DNA of 64,000 nucleotides from Mycobacterium neglectum. Its GTDB lineage: Bacteria; Actinomycetota; Actinomycetes; Mycobacteriales; Mycobacteriaceae. The DNA is taken from assembly GCF_002591975.1 (NCBI RefSeq), contig NZ_NVQE01000003.1:124001-188000 (forward strand). Reading direction: 5' to 3'. Both the position numbers and the translations under genes were made by a program. Positions 26,900 through 35,974 of the stretch are shown here, in pieces. The stretch's first letter is position 1. Every line of letters begins with the position of its first letter. The notes under the pieces are model-generated. The model was given only the letters and a program-made list of their open reading frames with translations, searched no databases and was not told the DNA's origin.

Positions 26900-27417
26900 T
26901 GTTGCCCTTCCTTGATCGCCGTTGCAACCCAACGGTTTCCGCTCTCGATCGTCGACTTCCCATCTGGGGACTTCGAGGTGATCTTCGTGGCAACCAGAAC
27001 GTCTGCACTGCCGTTGTCGTTCCATCGCTGTACGCCGGCGGCCACCACTGAACCGGTGGTCGGTTCGGCCTGCGCGACCTGGATCAGGATCTCGTTCTGC
27101 TTCTCTTTGAACATGCTCGCGAACTCGCCGGTGCCCTGCGCAAGAACTCGGTCGGTATAGGCGTTGGCGTTGAACGGGTCCAGAGTGGTGTACGTCGTCA
27201 TGAACGCCTGCACGTAGTCCAGCACCTGCGCATCGTCGGCCCGGCTGCGGACGTCGGTTCGGTGACTGACCAACATCAGAGTGCCTGCAGTGAGGGCGGC
27301 TGCGATCAACACCGACGCCAGGGCAGCGATGAGGGGCAGGCCCCAGCGCCGGGGTGGGTCCGGTGTGACCTCGAAGAAGTCGGGCTCGTCGGCCTCGATC
27401 TTGCGCCGCGGGCTCAC
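26866..27417 (-). CDS. Mce-associated protein, Mam1C-like
   Basis: A 183-residue protein with a short basic N-terminus, one transmembrane helix (LPLIAALASVLIAAALTAGT) and an extracytoplasmic NTF2-like domain (DYVQAFMTTYTTLDPFNANA ... WVATAIKEGQQWKISQLIQV). GTG 27417 overlaps the preceding stop as GTGA. It occupies the Rv0177 position. Its domain resembles those of the flanking mam genes, consistent with serial duplication. Confidence 0.82.
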   Translation of the reverse strand: MSPRRKIEADEPDFFEVTPDPPRRWGLPLIAALASVLIAAALTAGTLMLVSHRTDVRSRADDAQVLDYVQAFMTTYTTLDPFNANAYTDRVLAQGTGEFASMFKEKQNEILIQVAQAEPTTGSVVAAGVQRWNDNGSADVLVATKITSKSPDGKSTIESGNRWVATAIKEGQQWKISQLIQVI

Positions 27418-28394
27418 TGGCCCGGCGCATTCATCTGAGGCTTCTTCAGCACGATCAGGTTGGCGACCTTCCACTGGCCGTCACCCGACTTCTCGAAATC
27501 CACCCGCAGGGTCGCGGTGATGAACTTGAGGTCTTTCGGGTCGGTGCCGCGTTGACCCTGCATCGCGATCAACATGGCGGCCTGGTTCGCACTGGCCGAC
27601 AGCACCGCGCTGCTGACGGCCCAGTACTCGTTGGAGGTTGCGCCCGCCTGCTGCACGATCTGCTGCTGGGCGATCAGCTGGTCGCGGTAGCCGTCTGTGG
27701 TCAACGACTGTGCATGCGAAAAGTCTTGTTGCAGTGATTCACTCGTATAACTGAGCATCTGTTCGACGATGCGTGGCCCCTGCTCGGCGATCTGCGCACG
27801 AGCGATGTCGACCGCCCGCTCCGGTCGATAGACCACCAGATAGCCGAGTCCGACGGCCAGCGCGCACAACACCGTCGCCACGATCAGCGCCACAGCCGCA
27901 GGTCGGCGCATATCGCGCTGCGGACGGTCGACATCGTGCACCTCAGTGCGAAGCAGTAGGTCGGCGAACGTGCGGTGCCGCCGATCCCACAGCGGCCAAA
28001 GCCAGCCGATGAACAACGCCGCGGTGTCCAGCAGATGCACCAGTTCCCGGCCCACCAGGCGCAGCACCCCCGGCGGGGCACCGTCTCGGGTATGCACCGC
28101 GATGCCGAAGAGTGCGCGGCCCAGGCTGAATCCGGTGATGGTGGGCAGCAGCAGCCGGTTGACCGCCATCGCCACGAACGCACCCGCCGCGGCGACGACG
28201 AACACCCACCACAGCCAGCCGAGCCACGGTGCGCTCCAGGCCGAAACCGCCATGGTCGCGATCACCGCAACCCCGAGCAGGGCGTCGACGGCGAACGCAC
28301 CCGCCCGCGCCGGCCATGAGGCGAGCCGCGGTCCGGACGCCTCGTCGGTATCGAGTGCGCCGGAGGCGTTGGAGGTGTCCAGGACAGCTGTCAC
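27414..28394 (-). CDS. RDD-domain Mce-associated protein, Mam1B-like
   Basis: A 326-residue protein with two parts. Residues 25-150 form an RDD membrane domain (SWPARAGAFAVDALLGVAVI, FSLGRALFGIAVHTRDG, LWDRRHRTFADLLLRT). A further helix (VALIVATVLCALAVGLGYLV) then leads to an NTF2-like Mce-associated domain ending DGQWKVANLIVLKK. This fusion is typical of Rv0176. The start overlaps the previous stop as ATGA. It probably anchors or stabilises the Mce1 complex. Confidence 0.87.
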   Translation of the reverse strand: MTAVLDTSNASGALDTDEASGPRLASWPARAGAFAVDALLGVAVIATMAVSAWSAPWLGWLWWVFVVAAAGAFVAMAVNRLLLPTITGFSLGRALFGIAVHTRDGAPPGVLRLVGRELVHLLDTAALFIGWLWPLWDRRHRTFADLLLRTEVHDVDRPQRDMRRPAAVALIVATVLCALAVGLGYLVVYRPERAVDIARAQIAEQGPRIVEQMLSYTSESLQQDFSHAQSLTTDGYRDQLIAQQQIVQQAGATSNEYWAVSSAVLSASANQAAMLIAMQGQRGTDPKDLKFITATLRVDFEKSGDGQWKVANLIVLKKPQMNAPGQ

Positions 28395-29008
28395 GAGGTG
28401 ACCTGGTCCAGCTGCGCGATTTTGTATGTGCCATCGGCGGGCGCCATCTGAAGACGTAGCCGGTAACCCTGTTCTTGATCGGCTGTCTCGGAGTTGGTCA
28501 CCTTCACCTGCACCGCAACCAAGACCTCGAACGATCCGTCGTCGTTGTGCCTTTCGACCGCGGCGCGCATATCGGATACCTGCACCGTGACATTGGCGGC
28601 CTGGTACGCGTCCACCAGGACCCCGCTGTACAGACTGGCCTGAGCGCCGAAGTCACCCGTCGAACATTCGATGATCTTCGACTGCGCGGCGCTCATCGCC
28701 GTGACATCGGGCGCGTGCGTTGCGGCCACGCAATCCCTTGCGGCCTGCAGGGCCGCGGCTTCCTCCCGCGCGGAGTCCTGATGCTGCTGGTTCGCCTTCA
28801 GCGCGAGATAGCCTGCGACGGCGCCGGCCCCGGCCAGCACCAGTAGTCCGGCACAGATCGCGGCAACCCAGCCGCCTCCGAGCCGCGCTGGGCGGCGATC
28901 GTCGGTGGTTTCTTGGGTATTTGGGTCTGGGGCTACTGCTAACGACTCGTCGAGCGCCTCATCAGCATCGGTGGGGTTCAGCTGGCGGGTGCCAGCATCT
29001 CCTTCCAT
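28391..29008 (-). CDS. Mce-associated protein, Mam1A-like
   Basis: A 205-residue single-helix membrane protein (VAAICAGLLVLAGAGAVAGY) with an acidic N-terminus and an extracytoplasmic domain starting AARDCVAATHAPDVTAMSAA and ending YKIAQLDQVTS. Two Cys (RDCVAA, IECSTG) may pair. It starts 31 bases inside mce1F; no other start codon is near. It occupies the Rv0175 position. Confidence 0.82.
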   Translation of the reverse strand: MEGDAGTRQLNPTDADEALDESLAVAPDPNTQETTDDRRPARLGGGWVAAICAGLLVLAGAGAVAGYLALKANQQHQDSAREEAAALQAARDCVAATHAPDVTAMSAAQSKIIECSTGDFGAQASLYSGVLVDAYQAANVTVQVSDMRAAVERHNDDGSFEVLVAVQVKVTNSETADQEQGYRLRLQMAPADGTYKIAQLDQVTS

Positions 29009-30543
29009 CCGTCGTCTCCTGGGTTGCTCGAATTTCTGACGTTGTACCTGACGCCGTCAGGTCCCACGACCTGGCCGCTGGCCGGACTGTAAACGGCCGT
29101 GGAGCCGGGAGGCCCTGGTGCCGGAGTGTAGATGCACGGGTTGGGCTGTTGTCCACTGCAAGTAACACTTCCCTGGCCAGGGGGGCTGAGCGGGTCACTG
29201 ATCGGTGCCGCGGACTGCGGCGGAGGCAGCTGGTCGGCGGGCGCCGGATTGACACCGTTGTTCACCGTCGGGGCCGGAATGACTCCGCGTCCGGGGTTGA
29301 CGCCCTGATCGCACCGGGCACCGGCCGCCGGGCACGACAGGATCTGGTTCGGATCGCCGTACCAGGGGTTGGTGCCAAGTGGCACGTACGGTTCGGGGCT
29401 GCGGCATTCCATCGGTGTGGCCGCGCGCTTGCCCGGCACGTCGACGCACGGGTAGTTACGTGCACCACGGACGACGTTGCCCTGATAGTCCTTCGGGATC
29501 TTGCAGTAGGTGCCCTTGGGCAGCGGCCGCATGCTCGTGTCCGCCGGCGAACGCCACTCGGAAGCGGGCAAAAAGCCGGTGAGGCACGGCGGCGGCTGGT
29601 TGATCGCCAGCACCAACGGCAGCTGGCCGAGATCCTCGAAGATGGTGCCGGCTTGGGCGACCGCCGCGCCCTGCGGCAGCATCACCAGCGCCTGTTCCAG
29701 ACCCTTGTTGTAGCGCTTGAGCATGTCGATGACGATCGACAGGTTGGCCAGTGTTTGAGGCAGCGAGTCGCGCACCCCGCTGAACACCGAGTTCACCTGA
29801 TCGAGCGTCGGGGCGGCGTCCTGTATGCCACTGCGCAGGGCGGCGTCCTGCTCCGCCGTCTGCGAGGCGATGACGTTCAGGTTGCGCGACCAAGCCTCGA
29901 TGTTGTCGCCGGACTGAACCTGGCTGTCCAGGATCGGCGCCGCGTTGGCGATGATGTCGTTGACCTGCGGCAGGTTGTCCTTGAAATCCTGCGCCACGTT
30001 GGTGGTCGAGTCGACCAGCCGTTGCAGCGCCGGCCCCAAACCGCCTACGGCGTTCGACGTTTCGGTGAGCAGTGTGTCGATCTTCTCCTTGGGCAGCACG
30101 GCCAGGCCTTCGTTGGCCGCGTCCAGTGCGGGTCCGACTTCGCTGGGCACGGAGCTGTCCGTGATAGTCGAACCGGGGCTGAGGTACTGGCCGGGGTTAC
30201 CCGTCGACACCAGGTCCAGGTACTGCTCACCGATCGCCGAGACCGAGTGCACGTTGGCCGACGCATCCGCCGGGATCTTGTACCGGTCGTCGATGCTCAT
30301 GGTCGCCACCGCGCCAGTCGGGCTGGGCACCACGCTGGTGACCTTCCCGATCTGCGTACCTCGGTAGGTCACGTTGGCCGTCGCGTACAAACCTCCGGAG
30401 CGCTCCAGGTCGGCTTTGAGCTCGTACTGACCGATGCCGACCAGGCTCGGTATCCGCAGGTAGTACCAGCCCAGCACCGTAAGGGCGATGACCGTCAGGA
30501 TGGTGAACAGCACCAGCTGAATCTTGATGAACCTTGTCAGCAC
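28978..30543 (-). CDS. mce1F: MCE-family protein Mce1F
   Basis: A 521-residue importer subunit. N-terminal helix at residues 5-27 (FIKIQLVLFTILTVIALTVL), MCE domain at about 35-115 (LYATANVTYRGTQIGKVTSV), then a long helical region to about 330 that stacks into the Mce tube, and a Cys/Pro-rich tail. The tail has CLTGFLPASEWR, NYPCVDVPGKRAATPMECRS and CTYSG-like Cys pairs. Last of six Mce paralogues; begins 3 bases after mce1E. Acts in the envelope, feeding fatty acids toward the YrbE permeases. Confidence 0.95.
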   Translation of the reverse strand: MLTRFIKIQLVLFTILTVIALTVLGWYYLRIPSLVGIGQYELKADLERSGGLYATANVTYRGTQIGKVTSVVPSPTGAVATMSIDDRYKIPADASANVHSVSAIGEQYLDLVSTGNPGQYLSPGSTITDSSVPSEVGPALDAANEGLAVLPKEKIDTLLTETSNAVGGLGPALQRLVDSTTNVAQDFKDNLPQVNDIIANAAPILDSQVQSGDNIEAWSRNLNVIASQTAEQDAALRSGIQDAAPTLDQVNSVFSGVRDSLPQTLANLSIVIDMLKRYNKGLEQALVMLPQGAAVAQAGTIFEDLGQLPLVLAINQPPPCLTGFLPASEWRSPADTSMRPLPKGTYCKIPKDYQGNVVRGARNYPCVDVPGKRAATPMECRSPEPYVPLGTNPWYGDPNQILSCPAAGARCDQGVNPGRGVIPAPTVNNGVNPAPADQLPPPQSAAPISDPLSPPGQGSVTCSGQQPNPCIYTPAPGPPGSTAVYSPASGQVVGPDGVRYNVRNSSNPGDDGWKEMLAPAS

Positions 30544-30546
30544 TGC

Positions 30547-31707
30547 TCATTCACCCCTTTCGACCAGCGGTCCGCCCGGTGCATTGTGCGGGTTCGGCGT
30601 GAACCGAACATCCGGGATCATCGTCGCCGGGTCGCGTCCCCAAGACTGCTCGAGCGCACGCAGCATGCCCGAGACACCGGTGCCCGACAAGGCGGCGTTG
30701 TCGAGCGCCGACAGCGTCAGGTCGACCATCAGCGACGCGTTGAGATAGTCGCCGCGGATGACCTTCGGCACATTCTCGATCGAGAACGGCGCGGTGAGCA
30801 GCAACTTGAGTGCGCCGATGACGTACGGCGACGCCCGGCCCAGCTGCTTGAGCGGCCGCTGCAAGTTCTGCAGGTTGGTGTGCAGGTTGTCGCTCGCGGG
30901 TGCCACCGCGTTGTCGGCGGCCAGACTGATGCGGCCCAGCGCCTCCACCGCATCGGCAAACAGATCGCGCGTCTCGGCGAAATGCTTGATCAGCGGCGGG
31001 AATTCGGTCAGCACCTGATCCAACGTGTCGTTGCGCTGCGCCACGATCGACAGCAGGCGGTCGGTGGAGTCGATGGCGCGGGTGATGTCCTGGGTCTGCT
31101 TGTCCAGTTCGTCGGTGAACGTGTCGAGCTTGTTCAGGAACCCACGAATCTGGTCGGCGCGGCCGTTCAGCACGTTGAAGATCTCGGTCTGAATCGTCTC
31201 GAGGTTCTGCACACCGCCACCACGCAGGATGGTAGCGATGCTCGCCAGCACCCGCTCGGTGCTCGGGAAGGCCGAGCTGTTCTTCAACGGAATCGTGTCG
31301 CCGGTGCGCAACGGCGCTCCGGACGGATCCGGCGGCGGTGCCAATTCCACGTGCTGGCTGCCGAGCAGGCTGGTCTGTCCGATGGCGGCGAGCGAGTTGG
31401 ACGGCAGCCCGAGGTTGGGCTCCAAATCCAGGGTCAGCGTGGCCACCCAGTTCTTCAACTCGATGGCGCGAACTCGCCCGACGAACACATCGGCAACCCG
31501 GACCCGGCTGTTGACGTTGAGCGCCAACGTATCCGGCATCTGGACATAGACCGTCATTCGCTCCGAGCCGGTACCTGGCCCGCCGGGCAGCTCGACATTG
31601 GCGATGCCTCGCCATGGCCACATTCCGCATGAGCTCAGCACTAGCGCAATGGCCGCCAGCGCGACGGTCCGTAGCGCGATTCGACTCCATCTGCGACCGG
31701 TCATCAT
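30547..31707 (-). CDS. lprK: MCE-family lipoprotein Mce1E (LprK)
   Basis: A 386-residue Mce subunit with a lipobox LSSCGM (Cys27), the distinctive lipoprotein of the operon. The MCE domain follows (MTVYVQMPDTLALNVNSRVR, VADVFVGRVRAIELKN), then helical repeats to about residue 340. The lipid anchor probably fixes the Mce1 tube on the outer face of the plasma membrane. The ATG overlaps mce1D's stop as TGATG. Confidence 0.95.
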   Translation of the reverse strand: MMTGRRWSRIALRTVALAAIALVLSSCGMWPWRGIANVELPGGPGTGSERMTVYVQMPDTLALNVNSRVRVADVFVGRVRAIELKNWVATLTLDLEPNLGLPSNSLAAIGQTSLLGSQHVELAPPPDPSGAPLRTGDTIPLKNSSAFPSTERVLASIATILRGGGVQNLETIQTEIFNVLNGRADQIRGFLNKLDTFTDELDKQTQDITRAIDSTDRLLSIVAQRNDTLDQVLTEFPPLIKHFAETRDLFADAVEALGRISLAADNAVAPASDNLHTNLQNLQRPLKQLGRASPYVIGALKLLLTAPFSIENVPKVIRGDYLNASLMVDLTLSALDNAALSGTGVSGMLRALEQSWGRDPATMIPDVRFTPNPHNAPGGPLVERGE

Positions 31708-33353
31708 CAGCCTGCCTCAGCGGGTAGCGGCGGTCCTACCGGCGCCGGCGGCGCCGCCGGGGCCGGTCCTGGGCCGGGTCCGGGGACGGGCAGTGGACCT
31801 GTCAGCGCCGCGCTACCCGGATCACCCGGGGTCACACCGGGCGCAGGGCCGGGCACCGGCCCCGGCTGCGGATACCAGGGCGGCGGCAGCGGGGTGTTCT
31901 CGGTGTACGCGTTCGGCGGGCCGGCCTGATGCGGACCACCGAAGGTCGGCGGCGCGGGCGGGATGGGAGCGTCGGGGCCGCCCATCAACTCGGCGAGGGA
32001 CTCGGGCAGCAGCATGTTCCTGGTGAACGGCTGCACGTCGACGCCCTGCATCCCGGGAGCGGTCACCCATCCGGGCTCGTGGTTGCCGTGCGAGAACAAG
32101 GTGTCGCGCGACCAGATACCCGGAACGGTGGTGTCCTTGTAACCCGGTGGCGGCTGCAGCCTCGGCTCCGAGTAGGCGATGTGCTTGGGCAGGGTCATCG
32201 CCGTCGTGGTCTGGTTGATACCGAACGGCAGATAATTGAACTTGATCGCGTCCAAAATGGGGGCGAGGTACTGCGCGCACATCTCGGCCGACTCCTGATA
32301 TCCCAGCCGGCTACCTGCCTGGATCGAACTGCAGACGAACTGGATCGGATTCGCGAAGTTATTGATCACCGGGAAGCTATTCACACCGCCGGTGACCGGG
32401 GAGACGATGTTCATCAAGTTGGCGCCGAGGTTCGGGAACACGTGCAGCGCCGTTTCCAGCCCGTCCTTCGAATCGGGCTGCAGGATCGCGTTGGTAACGT
32501 CGGCCAGGTTGTTGACGTCGTGCGTCAGCACCTCGGCGTTCTCGTCGAGGAAGCTGCGGGTGGTCGCCAGCAGTGTGTTGAGGTCCTGCAGTGCGTTGGC
32601 GACCTCCCGGTCGGTGTTGGTGAACGCGTTGGTGAATGTCGCGAGGTCGTCGTTCAACGCGACGAACTGCTGATCGCTTTGATACAGCGCATTGACGAAC
32701 AGGGCGAGACTCTTGACCACGCCGAAGAAGTCACCGCGGCCCTCGTTGAGCGTGAAGAGCGCCTCGGACAAGCCGTTCAGTGTCTTGTTGAGCTGTTCGC
32801 CCTTGCCCGCGAACCCGTCGGCCGCCGACTCGATGATGTCGCCGAACGGGCCCTTGGGCTGTTCCGGTGTCGGACCCAGGTCGGTCAGGATGCGGCTGAT
32901 GGAGTCGCGCAGCTCGTCGTACTCCACCGGGATCTGGGTGCGGTCGATCGGGATGACCGCGCCGTCCTCCAACACCGGCCCGCCGGTGTAGGGCGGTGAC
33001 AACTGGATGGTGCGCGACGCGACCAGGCTGGGGTTCAGGATCGACGCGGTGGCGTTGGCGGGCACCTTGAACTTGTTGTCGTAGTTGAAGGTGACCTTCA
33101 TCTTGTCGCCGGCCGGGTCGATCGCCTCGATCGTGCCGACCTTGACGCCCATGATCTGGATCTTGTCGCCGGGGTACAGGGCGAGCGTCTCAGGGAAGTA
33201 GGCGACGACGGTGTTGGTGGTCAGCTTCTTGTAGACGTTCCAGCCCACGATCACGGCCACCAGGCCGAGAATCACGACGAGCGTGCCGATGATCACCGCA
33301 GCACGGGATACCTTCGGCAGCTTCATGTTTCGAACGTTGAAGATCGTTGTCAT
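31707..33353 (-). CDS. mce1D: MCE-family protein Mce1D
   Basis: A 548-residue Mce subunit: N-terminal helix (AAVIIGTLVVILGLVAVIVG), MCE domain at about 45-125 (YPGDKIQIMGVKVGTIEAID), helical region to about 300, a globular segment with two Cys (FVCSSIQAG, EMCAQYL), and a long Pro-rich tail from about residue 450 (PGPVPGPAPGVTPGDPG) that ends PPLPAEAG. ATG begins MTTIFNVRNMKLPK, 12 bases after mce1C ends. Confidence 0.95.
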   Translation of the reverse strand: MTTIFNVRNMKLPKVSRAAVIIGTLVVILGLVAVIVGWNVYKKLTTNTVVAYFPETLALYPGDKIQIMGVKVGTIEAIDPAGDKMKVTFNYDNKFKVPANATASILNPSLVASRTIQLSPPYTGGPVLEDGAVIPIDRTQIPVEYDELRDSISRILTDLGPTPEQPKGPFGDIIESAADGFAGKGEQLNKTLNGLSEALFTLNEGRGDFFGVVKSLALFVNALYQSDQQFVALNDDLATFTNAFTNTDREVANALQDLNTLLATTRSFLDENAEVLTHDVNNLADVTNAILQPDSKDGLETALHVFPNLGANLMNIVSPVTGGVNSFPVINNFANPIQFVCSSIQAGSRLGYQESAEMCAQYLAPILDAIKFNYLPFGINQTTTAMTLPKHIAYSEPRLQPPPGYKDTTVPGIWSRDTLFSHGNHEPGWVTAPGMQGVDVQPFTRNMLLPESLAELMGGPDAPIPPAPPTFGGPHQAGPPNAYTENTPLPPPWYPQPGPVPGPAPGVTPGDPGSAALTGPLPVPGPGPGPAPAAPPAPVGPPLPAEAG

Positions 33354-33365
33354 CGGTTACACCCC

Positions 33366-34946
33366 CTATCCCTGCGAGCCTGGTGGAAGGAACGGCGGGT
33401 TGCCCGGCAACGGCGCTGTGCCTGCGGGTCCCGCATTCGGGCCGGGCCCCGGTGGCGGCGGAGGCCCGGTCAAGGCCGGCGGCAGCGGCGCGATGCCCGG
33501 CGTGAAGTCCGGCGGCAGCGGAGGCTGCGGGCCGACGGGTACCGTCCGGGCGCCCGGCGGGGCCGGCGGAAGCGCCGCAGGAACGCCCGGCATATCCGGC
33601 GACACCTGACCCGGGATCGCGGCCGACGGCACGCCCGGCGACGGCTGCGGGCCGTGCGCATTCGGCTCGGACGTGACCACATCGGGAGGTCCGTAGTTCG
33701 GTCCGTACGGGTTGTCGCCGAACGGACCGACGGTCAAGCCGGCACACGGCAGCGGGTTGCCCGGGGTCGGGATGCCGTCCGGCGCCGGCGTGTAGGAACA
33801 CGGAGTTCCCGCGCGCACCGCAGGGCCGGGATGCTCGGGAGTGCCTTCCAGCACGGCGGGCCCTGGCGCCGGAGCGCCGTTCGGGAACCGGGCCGCGTTC
33901 GGATCCGGGAACCGCCATGCGGGCAGACCCGCGTCACCCCAGAACTTCTCGGGGTCGATCCCGCGCTTCTTGAACGCCGCGTCGACGAACGGTTGCAGGA
34001 TCTGGCCCGGCAGCAGGTTGACGAGCATGACCTTGAAGTAGGGGCCGGACGCGACCGCTTCACCGAGGGACGCCACGAAGCTGGCGACGGTGGTGAGCGT
34101 GTCCATCAGGTCGAATCGGCGCTCGGACAGGACGTCGCTGACCACGCGCAGCTGTTCGAGTACCCGGTTCAGGTTCGGGTTGTCGTCGATGAATCCCTTG
34201 ACCTGTTCGGAGAAGGAACCGACGCGTTCGAGCAACATGCTCACCGCATACTGGCGTTCGTTAATCGCGCCGAGCAGCTGCTGGGCATTGACCAGGAGCT
34301 TGTTGATCTGTTCACTGCGGCTGCCGAGGATACCCGCGATCTGGTTGGCGTTGGCCAGCAGCTGCTTGATCTGGTCGTCGCGCTTGCCGATGGTGTCGGA
34401 GAACCGCGCCACCCCGTCGAGTGCGGCACTCAGATGCGGATAAGTCTGGTCGATAGTCTCCGACAACACATTCAGTGACTTCTTCACCGTCTGGGTGTCC
34501 CAGCCCGACGACGCCTCGGTCACGTCGAAGAACGCGTCGTAGATCTGGTACGGCGTCGTGGTCTGACCCAGCGGCAGCGTTCCGTTGGCCCGCAACACCG
34601 TTGAGCCGCGCGGCTCGATCTCGACGTTGCGGCGACCGAGGATGGTGTCGGTACGAATGGCCGCCCGGCTCTCCGTCCCGATCTGCGTGCCGTCGAGCGA
34701 ATAGCCGATCCTGACCTTGTCGCCGACGATCTCCGCGCTGCGCACCAGGCCGACATCCACACCGGCGATACGCACCTTGTCGCCGTTGTTGATGCCGCCG
34801 GTGTCGGAGAACTCCGCGTAGTACGTGGGTGTCGCGAACAGCATCGGCACACTGGCGAAGCTCTGCCCGACACCGATAACGAGCAAGAGCACAAGGATGC
34901 CCATCATGCCGTTACGGACGCGGTTCGATCCCTCCAGAGTTCTCAT
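33366..34946 (-). CDS. mce1C: MCE-family protein Mce1C
   Basis: A 526-residue Mce subunit: N-terminal helix (GMMGILVLLLVIGVGQSFAS), MCE domain (YYAEFSDTGGINNGDKVRIA, GVDVGLVRSAEIV), helical region to about 310, then about 190 residues of Pro/Gly/Ala-rich tail with few charges (ALPPAPPGARTVPVGPQPPL). ATG 34946 overlaps mce1B's stop as ATGA. The tail is unusually long; it may span the cell-wall layer. Confidence 0.94.
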   Translation of the reverse strand: MRTLEGSNRVRNGMMGILVLLLVIGVGQSFASVPMLFATPTYYAEFSDTGGINNGDKVRIAGVDVGLVRSAEIVGDKVRIGYSLDGTQIGTESRAAIRTDTILGRRNVEIEPRGSTVLRANGTLPLGQTTTPYQIYDAFFDVTEASSGWDTQTVKKSLNVLSETIDQTYPHLSAALDGVARFSDTIGKRDDQIKQLLANANQIAGILGSRSEQINKLLVNAQQLLGAINERQYAVSMLLERVGSFSEQVKGFIDDNPNLNRVLEQLRVVSDVLSERRFDLMDTLTTVASFVASLGEAVASGPYFKVMLVNLLPGQILQPFVDAAFKKRGIDPEKFWGDAGLPAWRFPDPNAARFPNGAPAPGPAVLEGTPEHPGPAVRAGTPCSYTPAPDGIPTPGNPLPCAGLTVGPFGDNPYGPNYGPPDVVTSEPNAHGPQPSPGVPSAAIPGQVSPDMPGVPAALPPAPPGARTVPVGPQPPLPPDFTPGIAPLPPALTGPPPPPGPGPNAGPAGTAPLPGNPPFLPPGSQG

Positions 34947-35974
34947 TGCGGCGTGCACCTACCCGACGGCTGGCTGAAGAGTTTGATCGTGCGCACCGGA
35001 CCGCCGGGTTGCAGACCGTTCATCCGGATCGAGATGTCGCAGGAGTAGAAGTTGAAGAAATCACCGTAGATTCCACCGGCCCGCCCGATGATCTTGAACG
35101 CGGTCGGGAGCCTGGTCAGGATGTCGTTGAGCTTGTCCCTCTGGTCCACCAGCGGCTGCTGGACGGTCTCGAGATGGCCGACGGTGCTCTGCAGCAGTGG
35201 GCGGTTGTCCGCCAGTAGATCCGCGATGGTGCCCGCAGCGTCGCTGATCTCGGCCACCGATGAGGCGATCGGGTCCGCGCGGTCGTTCAGCCCCGTGATG
35301 AGCGCCTCGAAATCCTGCACCGTCTCGTCGAACTGCTGCTGGTGTCTGACCGTGGTGTCGAGCACGGTGTTGAGGTTGCGGATCACCTCTCCGATCGCCT
35401 GGTCGCGGTCGGCCAACGCGGAAGTCAGTGACGCGGTCTGGTCGAGAATGTCGCTTATGGTGCCGCCCTGTCCCTGGAAAATCGTGATGATCGACTGGGC
35501 GATGGTGTTCACCTTGTCCGGATCAAGGGACCGGAACACCGGGCGGAATCCGCCGATCAAGGCGTCGAGATCCAGTGCGGGCTCGGTGAGTTCGACCGGG
35601 ATGGTCCCTCCACCGGGCAACCGACGGTCGCTCTCGCCGCGCTTGAGCTCCATGTACCGGTCGCCGATCAGATTCAGGTAGCGAATCGAAGCGGTAGTGC
35701 CCTCGAACAGCGGCAGCGAGCGGTCCACGTCGAAGTCGACCTTGACCAACGATCCGCTGTTGACGAGTTCGACCTTGGAGACCTTGCCCACTTCCACACC
35801 GGACGCGCGGACGAACTGGCCGGCCCGCAGGCCGCTGGCATTGGAGAAGACGGCTGAGTAGCCGGTGGTGCGGTCGAAACGCATCTGCCCGAACACCACG
35901 ATGATGATCGCGGTGAACAGCAACAGCACCAGAGAGAAGGCGCCGAGCTTGATGGCGGTACCGGTGATTTTCAT
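34943..35974 (-). CDS. mce1B: MCE-family protein Mce1B
   Basis: A 343-residue Mce subunit, with no long tail. N-terminal helix (LGAFSLVLLLFTAIIIVVFG), MCE domain at about 40-120 (YSAVFSNASGLRAGQFVRAS, GVEVGKVSKVEL), helical region to about 300, and a C-terminus with Cys residues (FYSCDISIRM, SGRCTPQ). ATG 35974 (MKITGTAIK) overlaps mce1A's stop as ATGA; the open frame upstream is antisense noise within mce1A. Confidence 0.95.
   Translation of the reverse strand: MKITGTAIKLGAFSLVLLLFTAIIIVVFGQMRFDRTTGYSAVFSNASGLRAGQFVRASGVEVGKVSKVELVNSGSLVKVDFDVDRSLPLFEGTTASIRYLNLIGDRYMELKRGESDRRLPGGGTIPVELTEPALDLDALIGGFRPVFRSLDPDKVNTIAQSIITIFQGQGGTISDILDQTASLTSALADRDQAIGEVIRNLNTVLDTTVRHQQQFDETVQDFEALITGLNDRADPIASSVAEISDAAGTIADLLADNRPLLQSTVGHLETVQQPLVDQRDKLNDILTRLPTAFKIIGRAGGIYGDFFNFYSCDISIRMNGLQPGGPVRTIKLFSQPSGRCTPQ

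Noticed and set aside
28720..31632. Very long plus-strand open frame (about 970 codons) over mce1E, mce1F and the Mam1A gene
   Set aside because: It is antisense to recognised mce and Mce-associated genes and has the Arg/Gly/His-rich composition typical of GC-rich shadow frames, with no recognisable domain.
31929..32999. Plus-strand open frame over mce1D
   Set aside because: Shadow of mce1D with His/Arg-rich noise and no domain.
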